From assembly GCA_016790075.1 (NCBI GenBank), contig JAEUPP010000005.1, positions 100,054 to 164,053 of the forward strand: 64,000 bases of DNA, written 5' to 3'. This stretch comes from Rhodanobacteraceae bacterium (lineage in GTDB: Bacteria; Pseudomonadota; Gammaproteobacteria; Xanthomonadales; Rhodanobacteraceae). The notes beneath the pieces were generated by a model. That model was not told the DNA's origin. It did not search any database and saw only the letters and a list, made by a program, of their open reading frames with translations. Positions 16,046 to 24,143 of this stretch are shown one piece after another. The translations under genes and the position numbers were made by a program. The first letter of the stretch is position 1, and each line of letters starts with the position of its first letter.

Positions 16046-18055
16046 TCAGTTGATAACGGGTTTGGTGCCGCGCGCCGCGGCCTGGAGACGTTCAACAAGA
16101 ATGGCCCAGTCGACTTCGGACTGATGGCCGACAATCTGGATGCGCGGCAGGCCGCGACCTTCGACCAGAGTGTAGCGGGACGCATCGGCATCGAGTCCAC
16201 GCATGTGACAGACCGCATTGTGCAAGCGGCAGCCTATGCCCAGGCGGGAATAACCGAAGGTGTCGAATAACTTGAGTACGCTCGCCTGCAGCCCTGCGGC
16301 GATGCCGCCACCACCGACCGAGGAAATGGTGGTGACCGCGCGCTGGCTGATGCGCCCCCCGCCCAGGGCCTGCAACTGTGCATCAAAGGCCACCGGCTGC
16401 CAGTCGACCAGGCGCAGTGCACGCACATAACCGGACAACCGCCCCGTGATACCGCCTATGTCGAAAGTGCCGGTCAGCAGGCTCAGATCCAGCCCCTCGA
16501 ACGCGATATCAGCCGATAGCGAGGGCGATATGCCGAACGGCCGCTCCAGCGCGAGGCCGGTTACATTCAAGCTGCCGCCGAACACATCGAGCAGGAGGCC
16601 TCCGGCCAGATCGAGGCGCTCGTCGGCATAACGCAGTTCCGGCACTGCGCCACCCAGGGTGCCGCCAAAACGCGGCCAGCCCAACGCCTTGCTCAAGGCC
16701 GACAATTCCACGTCATGCACAGCGAGGCCAGCCTGGATGCGCTCGCCGCGGACCGCGGCCGGATGCAGGCGCAGCCGCAGAAGGTCCAGGCTACCCCCGA
16801 GCAGCGGGATCCGCGCTGGTTCACGCAAGGCCAGTACCCCGTCGCGACTCTGCCAGCGCAACTGCGCCGCACCCAGCGGCAACGCATACAGTTGCGCCGA
16901 CTTCCAGTGCAACTCGGTCGCGGCGAGTTCGCCATCGCGCTCCCAGCTAAGCTCGCCGGCGAGTGCATCGATGCCGAGGCCACGCTGCTTTTCAGCGACA
17001 TCCACGGCATCCAGTGTGACGCTCGCATCCTGCAGCCCTAGCCCATCGGCAGTGCCGCGCAGACTGATGCGGCCGCGGCTCTGCAGTTCGCTCCAACCGG
17101 CGAGTCCGAGCACGCTGGTGAGGTAGCGCTGCTGCGCCTGCGGCAGCTGGACCGTGGCGGAGTCCAGGCTCAACGCACGCACGGGGTTCGCGGCGGCCGG
17201 TGCGATCAGCGCCGATGCGGTCAGATTGAGCACGCCCGGATCGTCGTAGACGAAATCGCTGATGCGATAGGCATCGTGGTCTGGCGCAAGGCCAAACTCG
17301 AGCCGCGTACCGTGGTCCGCGAACGCCACGTGAAATGCCCCGGCCAGCACTTCACCACTGCCGATCTGGCCACGGTGGCGCAACTGCCAGGGCCTGCCCT
17401 CGCGCCATTCCAGCTTGCCCGCAAGGTTGACCTGCGCCGCGGCCCGGCTGCCATCGGCAGTATCGAAACCAAAATCGCGCAGGCTATAGTCAATTTCCGT
17501 TCGGCCGGCACCATCCGCCGGCAGTTCCGCATCCGCCGCGAGCTGCCCGTCCACCCGGGTCAGGGCGGGCCAGGAGCGGCGCAGCAACTCCGACAGCCAA
17601 GCCAGCGGCAATTGCCGCAGGCGCACCTGCCACACGCGGCCGCCCCGCCCCTCGCGATGGTTTAGGCTCAGGCGCGCCGGCGCGCGATTGATCTCAAGAC
17701 TCAATTGCCCCTGCTCAAGCTGGGCGACGAAACCGGCTTCGAGCGGCGCCGCCTCCCGGGCGGTTTTCAGCCGTGCCCGGCCGGCGCAACGCCAGACCGC
17801 CGCATCCGGTTCAAGCGGACACTGCACGTCAAGATCGAACAGTTGCAGATCGGCGTCAGGCCAGTTGAGCCGCGCTGCCAGCAGGCGCAAATCCTGCCCG
17901 CCCGCACGCGTCGGCACTAATTCCACTTGTATCTTTTCTACGCTTACGCCGCCGCTGCGCAGCGTATCGACGGTGGCGCGCAGGCCGGCGGCGCGAACCT
18001 GGGTGCCGATACCAAGCACGAGCACAATGCAGATAATGCGAAACACGAATTGCAT
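16046..18055 (-). CDS. ydbH: YdbH-like AsmA/TamB-superfamily intermembrane transport protein (DUF2950-type 'dicarboxylate transport' domain)
   Basis: 669 residues with an N-terminal signal anchor (MQFVFRIICIVLVLGIGTQVRA) and then a long, almost purely beta-strand repeat protein (LRLLAARLNWPDADLQLFDLDVQC and many similar blocks). The C-terminal part GGGRISQRAVTTISSVGGGG through YSRLGIGCRLHNAVCHMRG is characteristic of YdbH. E. coli YdbH is longer (about 880) and forms a hydrophobic groove that carries phospholipids to the outer membrane. The start at 18055 sets the anchor at the N-terminus; the frame stays open to 18400 but overlaps the divergent response regulator. Adjacent ydbL supports the assignment. 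Confidence 0.8.
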   Translation of the reverse strand: MQFVFRIICIVLVLGIGTQVRAAGLRATVDTLRSGGVSVEKIQVELVPTRAGGQDLRLLAARLNWPDADLQLFDLDVQCPLEPDAAVWRCAGRARLKTAREAAPLEAGFVAQLEQGQLSLEINRAPARLSLNHREGRGGRVWQVRLRQLPLAWLSELLRRSWPALTRVDGQLAADAELPADGAGRTEIDYSLRDFGFDTADGSRAAAQVNLAGKLEWREGRPWQLRHRGQIGSGEVLAGAFHVAFADHGTRLEFGLAPDHDAYRISDFVYDDPGVLNLTASALIAPAAANPVRALSLDSATVQLPQAQQRYLTSVLGLAGWSELQSRGRISLRGTADGLGLQDASVTLDAVDVAEKQRGLGIDALAGELSWERDGELAATELHWKSAQLYALPLGAAQLRWQSRDGVLALREPARIPLLGGSLDLLRLRLHPAAVRGERIQAGLAVHDVELSALSKALGWPRFGGTLGGAVPELRYADERLDLAGGLLLDVFGGSLNVTGLALERPFGISPSLSADIAFEGLDLSLLTGTFDIGGITGRLSGYVRALRLVDWQPVAFDAQLQALGGGRISQRAVTTISSVGGGGIAAGLQASVLKLFDTFGYSRLGIGCRLHNAVCHMRGLDADASRYTLVEGRGLPRIQIVGHQSEVDWAILVERLQAAARGTKPVIN

Positions 18056-18115
18056 GCACGGCGCCCCGGAAAGAGGCGCCGATTGTGGCCAGCACAACCT
18101 GAATGGGGAAGTGGC

Positions 18116-18823
18116 GTGGACCTGCTGATCGCCGACGACAATGCACTGAGCCTGCGCTTCTTCGCCGAAGCCGCCGCCGCCCTGGGGCACCGCTGCGCCA
18201 CCGCCGCCGATGGTGCTGCTGCGCTGACGCTGGCTCGCAGCCAGCGGTATGACCTGCTGCTGCTGGATGTGCGCATGCCGCAGCTTGACGGCCCTGAGAT
18301 GCTGCGGCGCCTGCGGGCAGACCACACGGCGGCATCGCAGAGCAGCCCTGCGCTCGCAACCACGGCAGACAGCGACGCCGGTATGGCACGCGAGCTTCAC
18401 GCCGCCGGTTTTGCGGGCGTGCTGCTAAAGCCGGTCGATATCGACGGGCTGCGGCGCGCCCTTGCCGGAACGAGCATGGTCGCCGAACGCGCGGCGGACT
18501 ATGCCGAGCCCGCTTTGCTCGATGACATCGCCGCCTGCCGCAGCCTGGGCAGCAGCGATGCGGTTACTGCCCTGCGCTTGCTGTTCGCGCAGGAACTCGA
18601 CGCCTTGCCGGAAGAGCTTGACGCCTGCCTGGCTGCGGAAGGTGCCGATTTGCGCGACCGTCTGCACAAGCTCTGTGCCTCGGCCGGATTCTGCGGCGCA
18701 ACGCGGCTGGAACAATCCTGCCGCCAGCTACACCGGCGTCTCGCTACCAGCCCATCCCCGGATGCGGACGCCATTGCTCAATTGCGTGCCGTTGCCGCGG
18801 CAACACGCCAGGCGCTGGGCTAG
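18116..18823 (+). CDS. Orphan response regulator with REC and HPt domains
   Basis: 235 residues. The N-terminal receiver has the acidic pair in LLIADDN, the phospho-acceptor Asp in LLLLDVRMP, the switch Thr region ALATTADS and the conserved Lys in LLKPVD. The C-terminal about 110 residues form an HPt-like four-helix bundle with RDRLHKLCASAGFCGATRLEQSCRQL; its His in xHKLxxxAG is the likely phosphotransfer residue. No output or kinase domain is present, so it probably relays phosphate for an unlinked hybrid kinase. The GTG at 18116 follows GGGGA; there is no ATG giving a complete receiver. It is divergent from ydbH with 60 bases between. Confidence 0.8.
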   Translation: MDLLIADDNALSLRFFAEAAAALGHRCATAADGAAALTLARSQRYDLLLLDVRMPQLDGPEMLRRLRADHTAASQSSPALATTADSDAGMARELHAAGFAGVLLKPVDIDGLRRALAGTSMVAERAADYAEPALLDDIAACRSLGSSDAVTALRLLFAQELDALPEELDACLAAEGADLRDRLHKLCASAGFCGATRLEQSCRQLHRRLATSPSPDADAIAQLRAVAAATRQALG

Positions 18824-18840
18824 TGTCCGCGCGATGCCTG

Positions 18841-18904
18841 GCCCGCATTGCTCACACCCTTTCTACTGCGGCCGCCGATACGAACCGGTGTGAGCAATGC
18901 GGGC
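18841..18904. repeat. 18-bp perfect inverted repeat with 28-base loop
   Basis: GCCCGCATTGCTCACACC (18841-18858) and its exact reverse complement (18887-18904) flank CTTTCTACTGCGGCCGCCGA and eight further bases. It lies 18 bases after the response regulator stop, in a convergent intergenic region. No T run follows, so it is not a typical intrinsic terminator; a REP/BIME-like element or a small palindromic mobile unit is possible. Confidence 0.7.
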
Positions 18905-19053
18905 TAGCCACTCGCGGCACCGACGGCGGACTGGCGGGCCTGGCCCGCCCATTTCAACTGTGCATACCTGCAACTTGTTGTTAAATAATACTTAATCGCC
19001 AGCCTTTGTGGCAGCACAGGAATTTTTCCGCCTGTACTGATCCCGGCCTGTCT

Positions 19054-20418
19054 CTAGTAGCGATCACCAAGAGCGAAGATCGGCTTGCGCTGCTGCCATT
19101 GGCCTTCGGTAAAGTCAGGGAAATCGACAGCACGGTTGCCTTCAGCGACGGAGATTTCCGACAGCGGTGTAATCGCGCTCCAGGTCACTGCGTCGTAAAT
19201 GTCGATGGGCATGGGCTGCCCTTGGCGCAGCGCCTCGACAAAAGCGTTGACCACGAAGAAATCCATGCCGCCGTGGCCCGAGTCTTTTGCTTGTTCCGAA
19301 AACCGTTTCCACAGCGGATGGTCGTACTTGTCCAGCCACGGCGCAGCGGGCTCCCACTCGTCCTCGACCTTGGCCTGTTTTTCTATGTAGATCGACTTGT
19401 GCGTATCGATCCACAGTCCGCCGGTGCCCTGTACGCGGAAGCCCAGCGAATAGGGCCGCGGTAGCGATGTGTCATGGGTAAGCAGGATAGTTTCGCCGTT
19501 GGCGCAGGCCAGTTGCGTCTGCACCACATCGCCGAGCTTGAACTCGGCCTTGCTGTTCGCATGGTCCGGAGCTCCGCGGCGGATGTAGTCGCGCAGACCA
19601 CGCGCCTTGCTCGCATAGCTGGTCAGGCGCAGCACGCGATTGCCGCGATTGATGTTCGCCTGCATGGCACAGGGCCCGATACCGTGGCTAGGGTACAGAT
19701 CGCCACTCCGCCGTACTGAATGCGCGGTACGCCATCGGGCTTCCGACCAGGCCTTGTCGCCGAATTCATAGCCGCCGCCGTAGGCCGAGCCAGGCACGCC
19801 GCCGTTGAATTTCACCTGGCGCAGGTCGTGCTGATAGCCGCCTTCCAGATGCACGATCTCGCCGAACAGTCCCTGGCGGGCCATATTCAGCACAGCGAGC
19901 ACGTCGCGCCGGTAGCACACGTTTTCGAGCAGCATGTAGGGCGTGCCGCTTTGCTGCTGCGCGCGCAGCAACTGCCAGTGATCTTCCAGACTGATGCCCG
20001 CTACGACTTCACAGCCGACGGCAATCTTGGCCCGCATCGCCTCGATGGCCTGCGCCGCGTGCCATTCCCAGGGCGTCACCACGAACACCGCATCCAGGCC
20101 GGCCTTGGCGTACATCTCGCGCCAGGCGACGTCGCTGCCGGTATAGATCTTGGGCCTGTGCTTACCGGCCCTGGCAACCTGCTCCAGCGCCTTGGCGATC
20201 ATGAACGGATCGAGGTCGCAGATGGCTGCTACCACTACATCATGCCGGCGCAGCAGTTCCTTCAGATGCACCTGACCACGCATGCCCACTCCCAGGATGC
20301 CGACCCGGAGTTGCTCGCTGCGCTTGCCGTTGCGCGTCTTTGCCCAGTTCGGCAGTGGCGCCGCGAGCGCTAGGCCGGCGGCAGCAGACAGTACGAATTC
20401 TCGTCGGTTCATCGGCAT
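19054..20418 (-). CDS. Exported Gfo/Idh/MocA-family protein, GH109-like
   Basis: 454 residues. A short twin-arginine signal, MPMNRREFVLSAAAGLALAAPLPNW, is followed by an NAD-binding Rossmann fold (VGILGVGMRGQVHLKELL) and a C-terminal substrate domain with WRTAHSVRRSGDLYPSHGIGP. The YP[ST]HG[IL]GP block and length match family GH109, NAD-dependent alpha-N-acetylgalactosaminidases that use an oxidation/elimination mechanism; other sugar dehydrogenases lack it. The ATG at 20418 has GGAGGAGG just upstream and gives the TAT signal directly. Tat export would let the protein fold with its bound cofactor before secretion. It overlaps nothing but follows recO (20487) on the same strand. Sugar specificity is inferred. 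Confidence 0.8.
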   Translation of the reverse strand: MPMNRREFVLSAAAGLALAAPLPNWAKTRNGKRSEQLRVGILGVGMRGQVHLKELLRRHDVVVAAICDLDPFMIAKALEQVARAGKHRPKIYTGSDVAWREMYAKAGLDAVFVVTPWEWHAAQAIEAMRAKIAVGCEVVAGISLEDHWQLLRAQQQSGTPYMLLENVCYRRDVLAVLNMARQGLFGEIVHLEGGYQHDLRQVKFNGGVPGSAYGGGYEFGDKAWSEARWRTAHSVRRSGDLYPSHGIGPCAMQANINRGNRVLRLTSYASKARGLRDYIRRGAPDHANSKAEFKLGDVVQTQLACANGETILLTHDTSLPRPYSLGFRVQGTGGLWIDTHKSIYIEKQAKVEDEWEPAAPWLDKYDHPLWKRFSEQAKDSGHGGMDFFVVNAFVEALRQGQPMPIDIYDAVTWSAITPLSEISVAEGNRAVDFPDFTEGQWQQRKPIFALGDRY

Positions 20419-20486
20419 GACCTCCTCCAGTCTGGGGTTTGCGCGGTGGTATTGCTTGCGATATTCCTGGAACCGATATTCCTGGA

Positions 20487-21200
20487 TCAGCGCATCGCTG
20501 CGCCGCCCGCGAGCAGGCTCCAGGAACGCAGGCTCGCCCCCCCGAGCTGATGCGTGATCAGTGCGCGCATAAGCCGGCGCAAGCCTGCGAGATCCACCGC
20601 GTCCGGCATGCAATCGTCGGCCAGTGCCCGCAGAGCGCTGCCGCGCAGGCGCAACGCGTTTGGCTGCTGCCGGTAAGGCACGGCGCCGTACTCGGGAATG
20701 TAGATGTACTCCGCATTGGCCTCGATCTCGGTGCCGTCGTCCGCCTGACAGTCCAGAACCAGGCCGTAGCCCGTTTCTGCCAGCAGATCACGCTCGAACC
20801 GACGCAAGGTCCAGGCCCGGGCTGACGACAGCACGAGGCGCTGCAAGGTGGCTTCATAAGCGTCGAACAGCACCGGCAGCGCATCGTGGCGCGGCACCAG
20901 ACGGATCAGGAGTTCGTTGACGTACAGCGCGCAAACCAGCGCCTCCCCGGCCAGAGCAAGGGGCTGTCCGCGCGCCTCCAGACCGGTCAGCTGCACCAGC
21001 TCGCCCCGGCCGCTCCAGCTCAGGCTCAGGGGTACCAGCGGCTGCAGCAGTGCGCGCGGCTGGCGCGGTCGCTCCCGGCGCACGCCCCGGGCGACAAGGC
21101 AGAGGCGGCCATGGTCGCGGCTCCACCCTTCGAGCAGCAGGCTGGTCTCCCGATACGGCCGTGCGTGCAGGACCCAGCCTAGCTGTTCGTCGACGCGCAT
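20487..21200 (-). CDS. recO: DNA repair protein RecO
   Basis: 237 residues. The N-terminal OB fold begins RVDEQLGWVLHARPYRETSLLLEGWSR, followed by GRLCLVARGVRR, both typical of RecO. A helical C-terminal part contains LYVNELLIRLVPRHDA and FERDLLAETGYGLVLD. RecO anneals SSB-coated single strands and, with RecR (also in this window, 54.2-54.8 kb), loads RecA. There is no obvious zinc Cys cluster, as in other gammaproteobacterial RecO. It follows era by 11 bases, the standard rnc-era-recO arrangement. Confidence 0.93.
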   Translation of the reverse strand: MRVDEQLGWVLHARPYRETSLLLEGWSRDHGRLCLVARGVRRERPRQPRALLQPLVPLSLSWSGRGELVQLTGLEARGQPLALAGEALVCALYVNELLIRLVPRHDALPVLFDAYEATLQRLVLSSARAWTLRRFERDLLAETGYGLVLDCQADDGTEIEANAEYIYIPEYGAVPYRQQPNALRLRGSALRALADDCMPDAVDLAGLRRLMRALITHQLGGASLRSWSLLAGGAAMR

Positions 21201-21211
21201 GGCGCCCTGGG

Positions 21212-22129
21212 TCAGCCTTCGTAACCGAAACGCTTCAGCGCAGCTTCGTCATCGGACCAATTCTCCCGCACGCGCACCCAGAGTTTCAGGAATACACGCC
21301 GCTCGAACAGACGCTCCATGGCAAGCCGCGCCGAGGTGCCGACTTCCTTCAGGCGCGCGCCGGCGGCACCAATAACGATAGCCTTCTGACCTGCCCGTTC
21401 GACCCAGATCACGGCGCCGATCTCGGCCACGCCGTCCTCGCGCTCACCGAATTGTTCGATCTCTACCGTGCACGAATACGGCAGCTCCTGACCCAGCTGG
21501 CGCATGAGTTGCTCGCGTACCAGTTCAGCCGCGAGGAAGCGTTCACTGCGATCAGTGATTTCGTCCTCGCCATAGACCGCCGGTGCAAGCGGCAGGCGCG
21601 CGATGATTTCCCGCTCCAGCGCCTGCAGCCCGTCGGCGCGGCGCGCCGATACCAGCAGCACCGCATCGTAGCGGCGCTCGCGGGTGATTTCGGCGATAAA
21701 CGGCAGCAACACTTCGCGATTCTTCAGCGCGTCCACCTTGTTGACGGCAAGCAATACCGGCTTGCCGGCCGCGGCCAGCGCCTGCCAAACGCGCTGGTCT
21801 TCGTCGGCCCAGCGGGCAGCCTCGATCACATGCACCAGTACGTCGACTTCGTCGATAGCACCTCGCGCAGCGCGATTGAGCTGACGGTTGATCGCACGCT
21901 TGGCATCCGTGTGCATGCCGGGCGTATCGACGAACAGCATCTGCGCACCAGGTCGCGTCGCTATGCCAAGAATGCGGTGCCGCGTCGTCTGTGGCTTGGG
22001 GCTTACGATGCTGACACGAAACCCGACCAGCGAGTTCTGCAGCGTCGACTTGCCGACGTTAGGTCGCCCCAGCAGCGCAACAAGGCCACAGCGATGGTCA
22101 GCATCTGCTGCGGGGGTATCAGCGTTCAT
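21212..22129 (-). CDS. era: GTPase Era
   Basis: 305 residues. The G domain has GRPNVGKST (G1), the effector T in QTTRHR (G2), DTPGMH (G3), NKVD (G4) and SAR (G5). The C-terminal KH domain shows [35 protein letters not shown]. Era assists 30S maturation by binding the 3' end of 16S rRNA. The start at 22129 overlaps the rnc stop by 11 bases, indicating coupled translation. One detail departs from usual: STLQNSL in place of STLLN after the P-loop. Confidence 0.96.
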   Translation of the reverse strand: MNADTPAADADHRCGLVALLGRPNVGKSTLQNSLVGFRVSIVSPKPQTTRHRILGIATRPGAQMLFVDTPGMHTDAKRAINRQLNRAARGAIDEVDVLVHVIEAARWADEDQRVWQALAAAGKPVLLAVNKVDALKNREVLLPFIAEITRERRYDAVLLVSARRADGLQALEREIIARLPLAPAVYGEDEITDRSERFLAAELVREQLMRQLGQELPYSCTVEIEQFGEREDGVAEIGAVIWVERAGQKAIVIGAAGARLKEVGTSARLAMERLFERRVFLKLWVRVRENWSDDEAALKRFGYEG

Positions 22130-22817
22130 GCACAAGAATTTCCTTGATGTGTTCGAGCGCCGAGCCCGCGGCGATCTGCTCCGCAGCGCGCCGGCTAGGC
22201 GCGCGTCCAGCAAAGCGCAAAGGCAAGTGCCCAAGTATGCAGGCGACATCGAACACTTTGGCGTGATCGTCGCCACTACTACTGATGAGTTCGTAAACCG
22301 GCAAGGGCAGACCCCGCGCCTGCAACAACTCCTGCAGCCGCGTCTTGGCGTCTTTTTGCGGTGCGCGCAGCTGCGCTGCACGCTCGGAGAACAAGGTTCG
22401 CACGCAGGAACGGCAGGCGTCCCAGCCTGCATCCAGATAGACCGCCGCAACAAGCGCCTCGAAAGCATCGGCCAGGATCGAATCACGCCGGTGCCCACCA
22501 CTCTTGAGTTCACCGGGTCCGAGTCGCAGCACCTCGCCCAACGCGAGCGAGCGCGCCACATCGGCAAGCGCAGCGCCGCTGACCAACTGCGCACGCATAC
22601 GCGTGAGCTCGCCTTCATCCGCGCGGGCATGCAACTCGAAAAGCAGCTCGGCGACAAGCATGCCGACCAGCGAATCGCCGAGGAATTCGAGGCGCTCGTT
22701 GTTAGGCTTGCCGGCGCTGCGATGTGTCAGCGCCTGCTCAGCCAGTGCCGGGTCATGGAATTCGTGCGGAAAACGAAGTTTTGCCAAGCGTCCAATCGCC
22801 ACGGCTGTAGGGATCAC
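22119..22817 (-). CDS. rnc: Ribonuclease III
   Basis: 232 residues. The RNase III domain carries the signature [15 protein letters not shown] with catalytic Glu/Asp, and [13 protein letters not shown] holds the second acidic pair. The C-terminal dsRNA-binding domain begins [23 protein letters not shown]. It cleaves double-stranded RNA in rRNA and mRNA processing. The start is a GTG at 22817 with no clear ribosome-binding site; an internal GTG at 22802 is an alternative and loses only five residues. It lies between the DUF4845 gene and era. Confidence 0.95.
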   Translation of the reverse strand: MIPTAVAIGRLAKLRFPHEFHDPALAEQALTHRSAGKPNNERLEFLGDSLVGMLVAELLFELHARADEGELTRMRAQLVSGAALADVARSLALGEVLRLGPGELKSGGHRRDSILADAFEALVAAVYLDAGWDACRSCVRTLFSERAAQLRAPQKDAKTRLQELLQARGLPLPVYELISSSGDDHAKVFDVACILGHLPLRFAGRAPSRRAAEQIAAGSALEHIKEILVHER

Positions 22818-22855
22818 GGCGTACTAGGCGCCGCAACGCTGCCCGGAGTGCCGCA

Positions 22856-23245
22856 TCAGTCGACGGCTGCGGCCGAGCCCGAGAGATTGAGCGTCTTGTC
22901 GAAGCTGACCAGCAGATCGATGTTGTAGATGAAGTCAATGCGCTTGTCGTAGAACACACGCAGACTGGAGGCACCACTTTGCCGCTGCAGCTGGATATTC
23001 TGCGGCGGTACCGTGTTTTCATCGACGTACTGGATACTGAACTTGGTATTCAGCATCTGGCGTATTTCGCCCACATCCTTGCTGCCGATGCCGGGCTCGG
23101 TGAGCAGCTGGTTCATCGACTTCACTACACCCATGTATTCCGAATAGACCGGAACCAGTTTCATTGCCACGTAGGCGAAGAAACCGACGATGCAGAGCAC
23201 GATGACGAAACCGATAAACGTGATACCACGTTGCGACTGCTTCAT
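22856..23245 (-). CDS. DUF4845 single-pass membrane protein
   Basis: 129 residues beginning MKQSQRGITFIGFVIVLCIVGFFAYVAMKLVPVYSEYM. This type-IV-pilin-like start (Gly-Ile-Thr-Phe plus a helix at about 8-30) is typical of DUF4845 proteins, which sit between lepB and rnc in many beta- and gammaproteobacteria. The periplasmic remainder contains NTKFSIQYVDENTVPP. Function is unknown; the position suggests a link with LepB or membrane assembly. It starts 14 bases after lepB. The frame extends upstream to 23320, but the ATG at 23245 places the membrane helix at the N-terminus. Confidence 0.88.
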   Translation of the reverse strand: MKQSQRGITFIGFVIVLCIVGFFAYVAMKLVPVYSEYMGVVKSMNQLLTEPGIGSKDVGEIRQMLNTKFSIQYVDENTVPPQNIQLQRQSGASSLRVFYDKRIDFIYNIDLLVSFDKTLNLSGSAAAVD

Positions 23246-23259
23246 ATCCACGCCCTCCA

Positions 23260-24063
23260 CTATTTGATCAAGGTGCCAAGACGGCCGAACTCGATAATGC
23301 CGTTGCTGAAACCACGCCAACTCATCCAGATCACGAAAGCCTTGCCGACAAGATTTTCTTCCGGCACGAAGCCCCAGACACGGCTGTCGGAACTGCTGTC
23401 CCGGTTGTCGCCCATGACGAAATAATGCCCGGCCGGAACCTGAACCGTAAAGTCAGGCCCCACCTGCCTGCCCGGCACGGTGATGATCTGGTGGCGAACG
23501 GGGCCCAGTTGCTCGGTGAATGACTCGGCACCGCTATGTACCAGGTCGCGCGACTCCGGATCAGTGCCGGCATACGCACCACCGTTGTCCTGCGCCATTT
23601 CCTCACCGTTGATGTAGAGCTTCTTGTTACGGTAGGTGACCTGGTCACCCGGCTTGCCTATGACGCGCTTGATGTAGTCCTGGGCAGGATCCTTGGGAAA
23701 ACGAAACACGACCACGTCGCCACGCTGCGGTTCGCCGACTTCGACGATCTTCTTGTCCAGCACCGGCAAGCGGATACCGTAGGCGAACTTGTTGACGAGG
23801 ATGAAGTCGCCGACGAGCAGGGTCGGCATCATCGACCCCGAGGGGATACGAAACGGCTCCGCAAGAAACGAGCGAAACAGCAGCACGATGAGAATTACCG
23901 GGAAGAACGAGCGCGAATACTCCACGAGTATGGGTTCGCGCGGCGTCTCACCAGGCGGCACTTCTGCGGCGCGGCGCTTGGCGAAAAACCAGTGATCAAC
24001 AGCCCAGATCACGCCAGTCAGCAAGGTCAGCCCGACCAGGATGGCGGCAAAGTCGAAGTGCAT
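23260..24063 (-). CDS. lepB: Signal peptidase I (LepB)
   Basis: 267 residues with two N-terminal membrane segments (about 5-24 and about 53-70). The catalytic Ser is in IPSGSMMPTLLVGDFILV and the Lys in DYIKRVIGKPGD. Box E, GHYFVMGDNRDSSSDSRVWGFVPEENLVGKA, completes the protease domain. It cleaves Sec and Tat signal peptides at the periplasmic face. It sits directly downstream of lepA, as in E. coli. The ATG at 24063 is the first base of the conserved N-terminus. Length is usual for Xanthomonadales LepB. Confidence 0.97.
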   Translation of the reverse strand: MHFDFAAILVGLTLLTGVIWAVDHWFFAKRRAAEVPPGETPREPILVEYSRSFFPVILIVLLFRSFLAEPFRIPSGSMMPTLLVGDFILVNKFAYGIRLPVLDKKIVEVGEPQRGDVVVFRFPKDPAQDYIKRVIGKPGDQVTYRNKKLYINGEEMAQDNGGAYAGTDPESRDLVHSGAESFTEQLGPVRHQIITVPGRQVGPDFTVQVPAGHYFVMGDNRDSSSDSRVWGFVPEENLVGKAFVIWMSWRGFSNGIIEFGRLGTLIK

Positions 24064-24119
24064 TCGCGTTCCTCAGACTCGGTAGTACAGCGTTCGGTGG
24101 CACAGCAACAATTGTCAGT

Positions 24120-24138
24120 TCCGCGCCAGCGGCGCGGA
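24120..24138 (-). terminator. Intercistronic hairpin between lepA and lepB
   Basis: 8-bp perfect arms TCCGCGCC / GGCGCGGA with a 3-base loop (24120-24127, 24131-24138), six bases beyond the lepA stop. No T run follows, so it is more likely a processing or attenuating structure than a full terminator. Confidence 0.3.
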
Positions 24139-24143
24139 CAGGA

